The notes: a model not told the origin generated them from the sequence alone. A stretch of 64,000 bases of DNA from JANNSX01 sp031403155 (GCA_031403155.1 JANNSX010000092.1:1-64000); one strand, 5' to 3'; positions 7,920 to 16,121 are shown, counted from the first letter of the stretch. Numbers and translations: made by a program.

Positions 7920-9122
7920 TTACTGATAAATCCCCGTCTGCTTGTATTTGTCGCCATCGACGACGAATTTGCCGATGTAGCCCAAGACATCACCCTTGGC
8001 GTCAAAGTCGTGGGCGCCGCCGGCGCCATCATAGTCGATGTCCTTGCCGGCCTTGATCAGCTCCTTGGCCTTGGCCCAATCGCCGGGGCCGACCTTCTCG
8101 CCGGGCGCGGAAGCGACCTCGCGCAGCGCTGCCGCCATCTTTGCCTTGTCGGCCGAGCCCGCCTTCTCGATCGCGAGCATGGCCAGGAAGGTCGCGTCGT
8201 AGGTCTGATCGACGAAGGCCTTGTCAGCGCCTTCCTTGAACTCGGCGTTGAAGGCGTCGTGCAGCGCCTTCTGGGCCGGGTTGTCGGCCGGAGATGAGGG
8301 CGAGGAGAAGAAAGACGTCTTGAGCGCATCCGCGCCGACTTCCTTGATCAGTGCCTCGTCGCGCAGGCCGTCGGTACCGATGAAGCGGGTGAAGAGACCG
8401 CCCTCGATCGATTGCTTGACGATGGTCGAGCCGGAATCGCCCGCATAGGCGACGACGACGAGCGCCTCGGCGCCGCCCTTGGCGAGGGTCGCCAGCTCGG
8501 AGCGGTAGGAGTTCTTCTTCTCCTCGTGCTTCTCGGCCGCGACCACCTCGCCGCCGGCGGCCTTGTAGGCCTCGATGAAGGTGTTGCCGATGCCGACGCC
8601 GTAATCGTTGTTCACGTAGGTGACGGCGACTTTCTTGATGCCCTCCTCGAGCACGATCTTGGCGAGCACCGCGCCCTGATAGTTGTCGGACGGAACGATG
8701 CGATAGAAGAGGTCGTTGTCGGCGAGGTCGGTGATGGCGGGCGAGGTCGCGGTCGGCGAGATCATGACGATGCCGGCGGGGACGGCAACCGCATTCGCCG
8801 CCGAGATCGTCGTGCCGGACATCAGCGCGCCCATGATGATCGGCACGCCCTCGACATTGACGAGCTTGCTCGCGGCATCGACGGCGGCTTGCGCGTTGCC
8901 GGTCGTGTCGCCAAACACCGGCACGGCCTGACCATCGAGCAGGCCACCCTGGGCGTTGACCTGCTTCACCGCCAGATTAACAGCGTTCTGCAGCGGCGGA
9001 ATAAAGCTCGCGATCGGACCGGTGATGTCCATGAGGATGCCTACCTTGGTGTCGGCGGCGCTGGCGATTGCCGTCGTGGCGAGGAGCGCGGCGGTCGCGA
9101 GCGTGATGACAGGTTTCTTCAT
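7920..9122 (-). CDS. Periplasmic amino-acid-type substrate-binding protein (LivJ/LivK family)
   Basis: This 400-aa type I periplasmic binding protein has signal peptide MKKPVITLATAALLATTAIASA, then DTKVGILMDITGPIASF at the mature N-terminus, where many relatives have the VGxxxxxTG motif. The start is ATG 9122, with GGGAGGAAACC upstream. The frame upstream of it is encoded by a family-1 repeat and is not part of the protein. It delivers ligand to LivHMFG. The mature domain has the two-lobe PBP1 features (VGGIGNTF-like hinge, GTDGLRDEALIK). The ligand is not predictable from sequence alone. Confidence 0.9.
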   Translation of the reverse strand: MKKPVITLATAALLATTAIASAADTKVGILMDITGPIASFIPPLQNAVNLAVKQVNAQGGLLDGQAVPVFGDTTGNAQAAVDAASKLVNVEGVPIIMGALMSGTTISAANAVAVPAGIVMISPTATSPAITDLADNDLFYRIVPSDNYQGAVLAKIVLEEGIKKVAVTYVNNDYGVGIGNTFIEAYKAAGGEVVAAEKHEEKKNSYRSELATLAKGGAEALVVVAYAGDSGSTIVKQSIEGGLFTRFIGTDGLRDEALIKEVGADALKTSFFSSPSSPADNPAQKALHDAFNAEFKEGADKAFVDQTYDATFLAMLAIEKAGSADKAKMAAALREVASAPGEKVGPGDWAKAKELIKAGKDIDYDGAGGAHDFDAKGDVLGYIGKFVVDGDKYKQTGIYQ

Positions 9123-9183
9123 TGGTTTCCTCCCTTGGGAAAGACGGATGTTACCGGGAGGACCTGGGGCCGTCCAGGGCGTG

Positions 9184-9311
9184 CTGGAGTGCTTCCGGAA
9201 AAAGCCTGTCCCGGCGAAGGCCGGGATCCGAAGCGGTTTTCCGATGAGAAGCACGACAAACCAAAGAGCTAGGGTGTTGGAGTGATTGGACCAAAAGCGG
9301 AAACACCCTAG
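9184..9311. repeat. Family-1 CTAG repeat, single long unit
   Basis: GAGTGCTTCCGGAAAAAGC, then a small inner hairpin CCCGGCGAAGGCCGGG, then GAAGCGGTTTTCCGATGAGAAG, CACGACAAACCAA and TAGGGTGTTGGAGTG..GGAAACACCCTAG. It fills the gap between kynU and the binding-protein gene. Confidence 0.85.
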
Positions 9312-9323
9312 AGCCCTGCCGGA

Positions 9324-10589
9324 TCACGTAACGACCGACCGTGCCCTGAACTTCGGGGTATCCCAGAGCCGCTCCGCCATCACCCGCTCGATGATTGCGG
9401 CAGCGTCGTGGACATCGGCGAAGCGCGTATAGAGCGGCGTCAGGCCGAAGCGGATCTTGTCGGGCGCGCGGAAATCGCCGACGACGCCGTTGGCGATCAG
9501 CGCCTGCATGACCGCATAGCCTTCCGGGCAGTGGAAGGAGACCTGCGAGCCGCGAGCCGTCAGATCGCGCGGGCCGGCGAGCGTCACGCCATGCGGGCCG
9601 CAACGGCGCTCAACTTCGCCGATAAAAACCTCGGCGAGCATGCGCGCCTTGGCGTAGACGGCGTGCATGTCGACGCCGTCGAAGGCATCGAGCGCCGCAT
9701 CGAGCGCGATCATCGACAGCATAGCCTGCGTGCCGCACTGCTGGCGCACGATACCGGGCGCGGGCCTATAGCTCGTCTTGAAAGCGAAAGGCTCGGCATG
9801 GCCCCACCAGCCGGAAAGGGGCGATGAGAGTTTCTCCTGCAGGTCTTTGCGCACGTACAAGAAAGCGGGCGCGCCCGGTCCGCCATTCAGATATTTGTAC
9901 GTGCAGCCGACAGCGAAATCGGCCTTGGACCCTTCGACATCGACGGGAATGGCGCCGGCGCTGTGGGCCAAGTCCCAAAGCACCAACGCGCCCGCCTTGT
10001 GCGCTTTGCTCGTGATGGCGCGCATGTCGTGGCGGCGGCCGGTTGCGTAATCGACCTCGGTCAGCATCACGAGGGCGACCGTGTCGTCGATCGCGCCAGC
10101 GACCTCCTCCGGCGCGACGAGCTTAAGCTCGTGCGCGTCCGTCATGCCGAGAACGCCCTCGGCGATATAGAGATCGGTCGGGAAGTTGCCGGTGTCGGAG
10201 AGGATGACGCGGCGGCCGGGTTTCAGTTTCAGCGCGGCCGCGGCGAGCTTGAACAGATTGACCGAGATCGTATCGGCCGCGACGACCGTGCCTGCGCTCG
10301 CCCCGATCAGCTTTCCGATACGATCGCCGATCCGGCCAGGCAGCGCGAACCAGCCATGCTTGTTCCAGGAGGTGATGAGATCCCGGCCCCACTGCTCCGC
10401 AACGGCTGTCTGGACGCGCTTTGCGACCCCCTTCGGCAAGGCGCCGAGCGAGTTGCCGTCGAGGTAGATGACGCCCTTGGGCAAGTCGAACAACCGGCGC
10501 TTTGCCGCCAGCGGATCGGCACGATCGAGGGTGAGACAGTCCTTGCGTGAGAGGCCGGCGGCGGATCCGGAGTTGGTCTTGGTGGTCAT
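9324..10589 (-). CDS. kynU: Kynureninase
   Basis: This PLP enzyme cleaves kynurenine to anthranilate and alanine (or 3-hydroxykynurenine to 3-hydroxyanthranilate). The 421-aa length is typical. It has YLDGNSLGALP near residue 42, the PLP-phosphate region with SDTGNFPTD (131-139), the PLP aspartate in LWDLAHSAGA (Asp206) and the Schiff-base lysine in CTYKYLNGGPGAPAF (Lys232). The ATG is at 10589. It lies alone between two family-1 repeats within the catabolic cluster. No tryptophan or indoleamine dioxygenase (KynA) or formamidase (KynB) is in the window, so the substrate is either imported kynurenine or made elsewhere. Confidence 0.93.
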   Translation of the reverse strand: MTTKTNSGSAAGLSRKDCLTLDRADPLAAKRRLFDLPKGVIYLDGNSLGALPKGVAKRVQTAVAEQWGRDLITSWNKHGWFALPGRIGDRIGKLIGASAGTVVAADTISVNLFKLAAAALKLKPGRRVILSDTGNFPTDLYIAEGVLGMTDAHELKLVAPEEVAGAIDDTVALVMLTEVDYATGRRHDMRAITSKAHKAGALVLWDLAHSAGAIPVDVEGSKADFAVGCTYKYLNGGPGAPAFLYVRKDLQEKLSSPLSGWWGHAEPFAFKTSYRPAPGIVRQQCGTQAMLSMIALDAALDAFDGVDMHAVYAKARMLAEVFIGEVERRCGPHGVTLAGPRDLTARGSQVSFHCPEGYAVMQALIANGVVGDFRAPDKIRFGLTPLYTRFADVHDAAAIIERVMAERLWDTPKFRARSVVT

Positions 10590-10628
10590 GAAAAAATGCT
10601 ATCCCACCCGGATCACAATTGCATCCCG

Positions 10629-10755
10629 CTTAGGGTGTTGCCGTTTTTCGTTCGATCACTTCAACACCCTAATTCCTTGGTTTGTCGTACTTCTTTTCGG
10701 AAAACCGCTTCGGATCCCGGCCTTCGCCGGGACAGGCTTTTCCGGAAGCACTCTA
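10629..10755. repeat. Family-1 CTAG repeat, single long unit
   Basis: TTAGGGTGTTGCCGTTTTTC..CAACACCCTAA hairpin, then CCTTGGTTTGTCGTACTTC, GAAAACCGCTTC, inner hairpin CCCGGCCTTCGCCGGG and CTTTTCCGGAAGCACTCTAG. The terminal CTAG provides the TAG stop of the LysR gene (10753-10755). Confidence 0.88.
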
Positions 10756-11688
10756 GCGCACCAGCTTCGCCAGCTCCAATTTCGCATGCTCGGCAAACGC
10801 CTCGACGATCCGGCGGCCCTTCGCATCGCCGCGCCGGGCGAGCCCCAGCGTCATCGGGCGATAGCTGCCGGTGAGCTCGAGCACGCGAAAGCGCTTGCCG
10901 TCGGCCGCACGGTCGGTGCCGAGCGGCATGTTGGCGAGGCCGTAGCCGAGGCCGTTCGCGACCATCCCGCGCACGACCTCCGGATAGGCCGAGCGGAAAG
11001 CGATCCTGGGCGTCAGGCCGGCATGGATGAAATGCGAGAGGAAGTATTCGCGCGTCAGCGGCAGATCGAGGAGGACGAGGCCGTCGCCGGCCAAGTCCTC
11101 GAGCTTCACTTTCGAGCGCTTCGCCAGGCGATGGGTTTCCGCAACGAAGGCGTAGGGCGGCAGCTTGACGATGGGCGTGAACGCGATGTCGGGCGGCAGG
11201 TCGAGATCGTAGGTGATGGCGAGGTCGATTTCGCCGTGCCTGAGCCGATCGCGCAGTGCCTCCTGATGCACCTCGGCCGGCGTGACATGCACCTTCGGAT
11301 GCAGGGCCTGGAAGCTGCCGATCAGCGCCGGTAGCGCCACCGGTGCGATGGTGACGAGCGCGCCAACCGTGAGCGGCCCGCGCATCTCGGTGGAGAGCTC
11401 ATGGGCGAGCTGATGCAATCCCGCGGCCTGTTGAATGAGGCTCCGCGCCTCGGCCATGAGGCGGCGCCCCTCTGTTGTCAGCGCCACCCCTTGTGCGTGG
11501 TGGCGGATGAACAGCTCGACGCCGAGCTTCTTTTCCAGATCGCTGATCGCCGTCGAGATCGAGGGCTGGGAAATGTGGATCGTCTCGGAGGCGAGCTTGA
11601 TCGAGCCCGCCTCGCCGGCGGCGACGAAGTATTCGAGCTGGCGAAGCGTTACGCGGGGTGACAGGCGTGGCGTGCGCGTGGGCGGCAT
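10753..11688 (-). CDS. LysR-family transcriptional regulator
   Basis: The 311-aa protein has an N-terminal winged helix-turn-helix (residues 12-70: LRQLEYFVAAGEAGSIKLAS, then ISQPSISTAISDLEKKLG) and a LysR substrate-binding domain with the IDLAITYDLDLP motif. The ATG is at 11688. It is co-oriented with kynU and the upstream DUF1028 gene and is the only regulator in the cluster, so it may sense the imported substrate or a pathway intermediate (inference). Its stop codon TAG is the end of a family-1 repeat, so the annotated C-terminus KLELAKLVR may have been set by repeat insertion. Confidence 0.9.
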   Translation of the reverse strand: MPPTRTPRLSPRVTLRQLEYFVAAGEAGSIKLASETIHISQPSISTAISDLEKKLGVELFIRHHAQGVALTTEGRRLMAEARSLIQQAAGLHQLAHELSTEMRGPLTVGALVTIAPVALPALIGSFQALHPKVHVTPAEVHQEALRDRLRHGEIDLAITYDLDLPPDIAFTPIVKLPPYAFVAETHRLAKRSKVKLEDLAGDGLVLLDLPLTREYFLSHFIHAGLTPRIAFRSAYPEVVRGMVANGLGYGLANMPLGTDRAADGKRFRVLELTGSYRPMTLGLARRGDAKGRRIVEAFAEHAKLELAKLVR

Positions 11689-11693
11689 CGCCT

Positions 11694-12371
11694 TCAGACA
11701 TCCCCCGGCACGCCGTAGCTGGGCGCGGCGCTTGGGTTGACGGCGCGATCGACATAGGCCGGCATCTGCGGAGCGTAGTCGGTCCAGAGTTTTCGCAGCA
11801 CGGCGATTGGATTGACGTCATCCCAGTCGCAGCGGAGATCGACCAGCGCAAACGGCAGCTTGTCGACGACGAGCAATCCCGCCGAATGGATGGGCCCCTC
11901 CTCGCCGCCCGCCGCGAGGCCGGCCTCGAGCGCTCGCAACAGGCGTTCTGCCAGATGCCGGTCGGCATTCTTCGCGAAGGTCTCGGCCATGGCGTCCGGC
12001 ACGGCGGGCGTTTTTAAGAGATTGCCAGCGGCGGCGCAGTCCGTGCGGGCTGCGACGCCATGCTTGCCGAGCACCTTCGCGCCAGAATGCACCGCCGTCG
12101 CACCAGCTTTGTCGACAACCGTGATCTGCCGGTACTCGGTAAAGGGCTGGCCGTCGAGGGCCCGCGCGAGCGCGTCGTCGGCATCGTGGCCCTTGGCGAG
12201 GAAGTCGAGGATGCGCGGTCCGTATGCCGGATCAGTGATGTTCTGCGTCGCAACCGCACCTGCGCCCGCGCGTGCATGCGGACAGCGTGCACCGACGCAG
12301 ATGGACGACGTGGTTATGGCGACGCCGAACATGCCGGTACGAGCGCAACGGCCGACGATGGAGAAGGTCAT
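11694..12371 (-). CDS. DUF1028 family protein (Ntn-hydrolase-like)
   Basis: The 225-aa protein begins MTFSIVGRCARTGMFGVAI and contains GAGAVATQNITDPAYGP, the conserved core of DUF1028. The family is structurally related to Ntn hydrolases and often sits in amino-acid or amide catabolic clusters, but no reaction is established. The ATG at 12371 lies 13 bp from a family-1 repeat. It probably forms a unit with LysR, 5 bp downstream. Confidence 0.85.
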   Translation of the reverse strand: MTFSIVGRCARTGMFGVAITTSSICVGARCPHARAGAGAVATQNITDPAYGPRILDFLAKGHDADDALARALDGQPFTEYRQITVVDKAGATAVHSGAKVLGKHGVAARTDCAAAGNLLKTPAVPDAMAETFAKNADRHLAERLLRALEAGLAAGGEEGPIHSAGLLVVDKLPFALVDLRCDWDDVNPIAVLRKLWTDYAPQMPAYVDRAVNPSAAPSYGVPGDV

Positions 12372-12383
12372 AAGCTCGGCTCC

Positions 12384-12609
12384 CTTAGGGTGTTTCCGTT
12401 TTTCGTTTTATCACGTCAACACCCTAATTCCTTGGTTTGTCGTGCTTCTTTTCGGAAAACCGCTTCGCACTTTTCCGGAAGCACTTAGGTCCTTGGTTTG
12501 TCGTGCTTCTTTTCGGAAAACCGCTTCGCACTTTTCCGGAAGCACTTAGGTCCTTGGTCTGTCGTGCTTCTTTTCGGAAAACCGCTTCGCACTTTTCCGG
12601 AAGCACTCT
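12384..12609. repeat. Family-1 CTAG repeat, three tandem units
   Basis: One TTAGGGTGTTTCCG..CAACACCCTAA hairpin is followed by three direct copies (about 61 bp) of the unit from TTGGTTTGTCGTGC to CTTTTCCGGAAGCACT, joined by TAGGTCC. The units are nearly identical. There are no variable spacers, so this is not a CRISPR array. Confidence 0.9.
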
Positions 12610-12614
12610 GGGTG

Positions 12615-13811
12615 TTACTCGGTAGCGTCCTTGTCGGGGCGACGGAGCGATGACACATCGATCCGGGCGTCGGCGAGGCGATTGGCGAGATAGATCTGGA
12701 AGTCCTGGATCTCGCGTTCGAGCCAGCTCAAGGGACCGGCTGCGCTCAGTGGACTTCCCGCCCCCCGGTAGATGCTTTCGACCACAACGCGATCTTCTTC
12801 GTTGACCCGGTCGAAGAAACCGACGAGCTTTTCCACATAGGCAGGCATATCGGCCAAGGTCGCGACAACCTCCGGCGCGAGTGCCACGCCGAACTGCAGC
12901 CGGACCTCACCGACACCGTTCGGCCTGAGCGAGAGATACCAGAAGTGATCTGGCGCCAGCACATACATGTGGGACGGAAAGATCGTTGGCATGACGGACG
13001 TGTAGCGCCAACGGCCGTCGAGACTCGTGTTGTCCTTGTGCGCCCGGCCGTAGGTTGCGTTCTCGTCCTTCGTAAAAGTCTGGGTCGTGAAGTGATCATA
13101 AACCGCCGTCGTGAACTCTGTGTCCTCGACCGGAAACCACGCGCCGACGGTCGCCTTGTGCGCGACAGGTAGGTGGTAACCCTCCATGAAATTCTCGCAC
13201 AACATCTTCCAATTCGTTTTCCAGACATGCTCCTGGCGCGCGACCGGCACATAGCCCGCCATCCGATAACGCGCGACATCGGCATGCAGCGGCGCCAGCA
13301 TATCGGCGACGCGCTTCGCACCGGCATCGAGCGTGACGTAGATCCAGCCCTCCCATATCTCGGTGCGGATTTCCGGCAGGCAGTAGTCACGCTTGTCGAA
13401 GTGCGGCGGCCGGCCCATATGGCCCGCGCCAAGGACCTTGCCGGAGAGGTCATAGGTCCACGCGTGATAGGGGCAGGAGATGCGGCGCGCGTTTCCACGA
13501 CCCTCCAGAAGTTGCATCAGCCGGTGCAGGCAGACATTGGAGAAGCTGCGGATGGCTCCCGCCTCGTCACGGATGACGAAAATCGGCTGATCGGTGATCG
13601 AGAAAGTAATGTAGTCGCCGGTCTTGGGAATCTCCGCGGCAAGGCCAGCGCAGAGCCAGTCGCGCTTGAAGATGCGCTCGATTTCAAGGTTGGCGATCTC
13701 CTGCGAACGGTAAAAGGCTGGCGGAATCGACATCGCTTGCTTGGGCTCGAGCCGCGCTGCCTCGGCCAACGACTTCAGAAGCGCCGCGGTTTCGGACGAA
13801 ATCAACGTCAT
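12615..13811 (-). CDS. Rieske non-heme iron oxygenase alpha subunit
   Basis: The 398-aa protein has the Rieske cluster ligands Cys94-x-His96 (NVCLHR) and Cys113-x2-His116 (CPYHAWTY), and the mononuclear-iron site in ENFMEGYHLPVAH with His213 and His218. The residue bridging the two metal centres is Glu210, rather than the Asp of naphthalene-type dioxygenases. Glu at this position is seen in carnitine/betaine-type monooxygenases. The start is ATG 13811, 11 bp after the ridA stop, so the two are probably one transcript. No ferredoxin reductase is linked. The substrate is unknown, and a demethylation or hydroxylation within the kynureninase cluster is possible. Confidence 0.88.
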   Translation of the reverse strand: MTLISSETAALLKSLAEAARLEPKQAMSIPPAFYRSQEIANLEIERIFKRDWLCAGLAAEIPKTGDYITFSITDQPIFVIRDEAGAIRSFSNVCLHRLMQLLEGRGNARRISCPYHAWTYDLSGKVLGAGHMGRPPHFDKRDYCLPEIRTEIWEGWIYVTLDAGAKRVADMLAPLHADVARYRMAGYVPVARQEHVWKTNWKMLCENFMEGYHLPVAHKATVGAWFPVEDTEFTTAVYDHFTTQTFTKDENATYGRAHKDNTSLDGRWRYTSVMPTIFPSHMYVLAPDHFWYLSLRPNGVGEVRLQFGVALAPEVVATLADMPAYVEKLVGFFDRVNEEDRVVVESIYRGAGSPLSAAGPLSWLEREIQDFQIYLANRLADARIDVSSLRRPDKDATE

Positions 13812-13822
13812 GACCCACCTGT

Positions 13823-14236
13823 TCAATCCGGAATGACAGCCGTCGCCTCGATCTCGACGACCCACTCGGGGCGCGCGAGCGAGGTGACGACGAGGCCGGT
13901 CGAGACCGGAAACACGCCCTTGAGATGCTTGCCCATCTCGCGATAGACGGCCTCGCGATAGCGGATGTCGGTCAGATAGACGACGATGCGGCAGATGTGC
14001 TCCATCTTACCACCCGCCTCCTCCATGAGCAGGCGGATGTTCTGCATGGTCTTCTCGGTCTGCTTGCCGGCATCGCCGAGATGCAGGCTCTCGCGCGTGT
14101 CGAGGTCTTGGGCGACCTGGCCGCGCAGGAACACCATGCTGCCCTTCGCCACCACCGCCTGGCAGAGATCGTTGTCGAGCTTCTGCTCGGGGTAGGTTTC
14201 CTTGGTGTTGAACTTGCGAATGCGCTTGTGGGCCAT
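13823..14236 (-). CDS. RidA/YjgF/Rid family protein
   Basis: The 137-aa Rid-superfamily protein has FLRGQVAQDLDTRESLHLGD, KTMQNIRLLMEEAGG and a C-terminal RPEWVVEIEATAVIP. RidA hydrolyses reactive enamines and imines. A subgroup includes 2-aminomuconate deaminase, which fits a cluster with kynureninase and an MhpD-family enzyme. The protein begins MAHKRIRKFNTKETYPE. The ATG is at 14236, and the longer frame upstream overlaps an inverted repeat and is not conserved-looking. It is followed after 11 bp by the Rieske oxygenase. Confidence 0.88.
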   Translation of the reverse strand: MAHKRIRKFNTKETYPEQKLDNDLCQAVVAKGSMVFLRGQVAQDLDTRESLHLGDAGKQTEKTMQNIRLLMEEAGGKMEHICRIVVYLTDIRYREAVYREMGKHLKGVFPVSTGLVVTSLARPEWVVEIEATAVIPD

Positions 14237-14345
14237 GGGTCGGATCCTCGTGGGGCGGATGAGACGGCGGGTGGGTGGTGACCATGCCGCCGGCGACTGC
14301 TTTCGAGAACTATTACTTTTCGAAGGTCTGCTTCGCAAGAAGCGA

Positions 14346-14434
14346 CGTAGGGGCAACCTGCAGTCGCCCATCCATCCACACGGACCACGACCGCGGTTGT
14401 CGCGAAGAGCGGGCGACCGCCGGTTGCCCCTACG
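14346..14434. repeat. Inverted-repeat element, 24-bp arms
   Basis: CGTAGGGGCAACCTGCAGTC (14346 onward) and its complement ending GGTTGCCCCTACG (to 14434) match at 21 of 24 positions around a 41-bp centre. The element lies between ridA and the hydratase gene and has no coding content. Confidence 0.7.
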
Positions 14435-14455
14435 GCGCCGAGCAAGCGCCGCCGG

Positions 14456-15247
14456 TCACCCGAACCTCAGCTCAACCGCGCCCAGCACCCCGAAATCCGC
14501 GCTCGCATGATCGCCGGGCTCGATTTCGAGCGGGATCATGCAGGTGCCGGTCGTCACCACTTGCCCCTTGGCGAGGGTGATGCCGAGACCCGAGAGCTCG
14601 TTGGCGAGCCAGGTGAGGGCCAATCGCGGATCGTCGAGCACATTGGCGCCCTTGCCCTCGCGCTCGATGCGCTCACCTACATGACCTACGACCCGATGCT
14701 GGGCGAGGTTGAGGCTCCGCCAATTCGCCGTCGTCGCCGGCCCGAGAACGAACTCGTGCGCACAGGCATTGTCGGCAATGAGCTGGGCGGCGCCCACCTT
14801 GGTGAAGACGGTATACCGCGAGTCCGGGATTTCGATGGCCGGGTGCAGGCTCTCGACCGCCCGCAACACCTCCTCCACCGCGTATGATGTGGACCGTGGC
14901 GGCAGATCGCTGCCCATCTTGAAGGCGAACTCGGGCTCGGCGACCCGCATGCGATTTGCGCCGAAAAGGAGAGTCGCGCCAGATTGGAACGCGCGCTCGG
15001 CGAGGAGCCGCCCGGCGAGTGGCCCGTCGACATTGATGTGCTTTTGGCCTGCCTTGCTGGTGGCCGCGATCTTCCAGCCGAACAGCGGCTTGGCGCTGGT
15101 CTTCTCCAGCAGCGCCTGGATGGCATAGCCTTCCGCACGCGTCTTCGGCCGCATCGACTCCGGCAGCTCGTCGATGATGCCGCCCTCGAGCCAGGTGCGG
15201 TGGAGGAGTTCGTGGGCGGCTGAGGTGGTGGTATCGGGGTGGGTCAT
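14456..15247 (-). CDS. MhpD-family hydratase/decarboxylase (2-oxopent-4-enoate hydratase-like)
   Basis: The 263-aa protein belongs to the fumarylacetoacetate-hydrolase-related MhpD family, with FGWKIAATSKAGQKHINVDGP, a metal-binding EPEFAF segment and ESLHPAIEIPDSRY. The C-terminus GDHASADFGVLGAVELRFG is typical. Members hydrate 2-hydroxypenta-2,4-dienoate or decarboxylate 4-oxalocrotonate in meta-cleavage pathways. I choose the ATG at 15247 (MTHPDTTT) over the TTG seven codons upstream. With kynureninase and RidA it would fit the end of an anthranilate/3-hydroxyanthranilate meta-cleavage route, but ring-cleavage genes are not in this window. Confidence 0.82.
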   Translation of the reverse strand: MTHPDTTTSAAHELLHRTWLEGGIIDELPESMRPKTRAEGYAIQALLEKTSAKPLFGWKIAATSKAGQKHINVDGPLAGRLLAERAFQSGATLLFGANRMRVAEPEFAFKMGSDLPPRSTSYAVEEVLRAVESLHPAIEIPDSRYTVFTKVGAAQLIADNACAHEFVLGPATTANWRSLNLAQHRVVGHVGERIEREGKGANVLDDPRLALTWLANELSGLGITLAKGQVVTTGTCMIPLEIEPGDHASADFGVLGAVELRFG

Positions 15248-15264
15248 TTGCCGCCTGTTTGTTC

Positions 15265-15639
15265 TCAACCGCCGTTTGTGTGTTTCGCCCGGATTGCCTC
15301 AGTAGCAGCCATGAGCACCGGCAGGTCATCTTTCACGACGCGCCAAACGATGTCCGGTCTGACGGCATCGTAGATGTGCCGGTAAATCTTACCGGCGTCG
15401 GCCACGCGTCGCCATGGAATCTCTGGATGCTCTTGTTTGATTGTATCCGGTATGTCGCGTGATGCTTCGGAGACGATTTCGAGGCAGCGTACGACCGCAT
15501 ACAGAGTCTTCGTATCTTGAGCAAAGGTGCTCCCATCTAGCCCCACGACGAAGCTGTCGACCTGGGCGACCGCGTCGAGGATGTGTTGAACAACATCGGG
15601 TAGCCGACGGCCAATGCCGCGCTTGCCGGGCTTTGCCAC
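15265..15639 (-). CDS. HepT-like (DUF86) toxin/RNase component
   Basis: The 124-aa all-helical protein has the DUF86/HepT C-terminal pattern IPWRRVADAGKIYRHIYDAVRPDIVW followed by VVKDDLPVL. The H-x-Y part of the catalytic R-x4-6-H-x-Y motif is present as RHIY. The arginine usually found further upstream is Gly-Lys here, so the exact active residues should be modelled. It starts with GTG at 15639, overlapping the stop of the antitoxin gene (TAGTG), as expected for a translationally coupled toxin-antitoxin pair. Confidence 0.75.
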   Translation of the reverse strand: MAKPGKRGIGRRLPDVVQHILDAVAQVDSFVVGLDGSTFAQDTKTLYAVVRCLEIVSEASRDIPDTIKQEHPEIPWRRVADAGKIYRHIYDAVRPDIVWRVVKDDLPVLMAATEAIRAKHTNGG

Positions 15640-15947
15640 TAAATCACCTGGATGAGATCGGGCTCGAACCGGCTCGGCTCGCGGAAGGAGTTCCGCGTGT
15701 TAACATGTGTCTCGAGCCCGGTCTCGTCGCCGATGATGTGCTGAACACCAACGAGATCGTAGAGCGAGAAGAGTTCCGGGTCGTAGTCGACCATCACATC
15801 GAGGTCGCTGTCTGGGTCGTGGTCCCCTCGAGCGCGCGGACCATAGATATAAAGTGCCGTCACGCCGAGATCGCGGATAGCCTGCTCATGTCGGCGTATG
15901 GCCTCAACCACGGGCGCGAGGTCTGCGGGGGCGACAGTCTTCGTCAT
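15639..15947 (-). CDS. MntA-like minimal nucleotidyltransferase (antitoxin)
   Basis: The 102-aa nucleotidyltransferase domain of the MNT type has YGPRARGDHDPDSDLDVMVDY. The G-S-x10-D-x-D motif is nearly complete, with acidic residues at Asp48 and Asp50, but the serine after Gly36 is proline. In characterised pairs MntA neutralises HepT by adding AMP residues to its tyrosine. The Ser-to-Pro change might alter nucleotide binding. The ATG is at 15947, with the toxin gene directly downstream. Confidence 0.78.
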   Translation of the reverse strand: MTKTVAPADLAPVVEAIRRHEQAIRDLGVTALYIYGPRARGDHDPDSDLDVMVDYDPELFSLYDLVGVQHIIGDETGLETHVNTRNSFREPSRFEPDLIQVI

Positions 15948-15959
15948 GCACCCACCTTA

Positions 15960-16115
15960 CTCTACCCGTCATTCCGGCGTCCATGCGGAGCATGGCTCCG
16001 CCATGACGTGCCGGAATCCATCCGGGCCAGCGAGGGTAAGAAGTCCTACCGATCGGCAACGCCTCAGCCTCGTCGCGGCTGGGATGGATGCCAGCCTACG
16101 CTGGCAAGACGGATT
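15960..16115. repeat. Short palindromic repeats (ATTCCGGC..GCCGGAAT)
   Basis: CGTCATTCCGGCGTCCATGC..CATGACGTGCCGGAATCC forms one palindrome with an inner GCGGAGC/GCTCCGC stem. GATGGATGCCAGCCTACGCT follows. It lies between the toxin-antitoxin pair and the flavoprotein gene and has no coding content. Confidence 0.6.
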
Positions 16116-16121
16116 GAATTG

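Noticed and set aside
7829..8056. Short + frame near the binding-protein gene end
   Set aside because: It runs through palindromic repeats and opposite the binding protein. No support.
12424..12609. Possible CRISPR array
   Set aside because: Three units are joined by the same short sequence, so these are tandem repeats.
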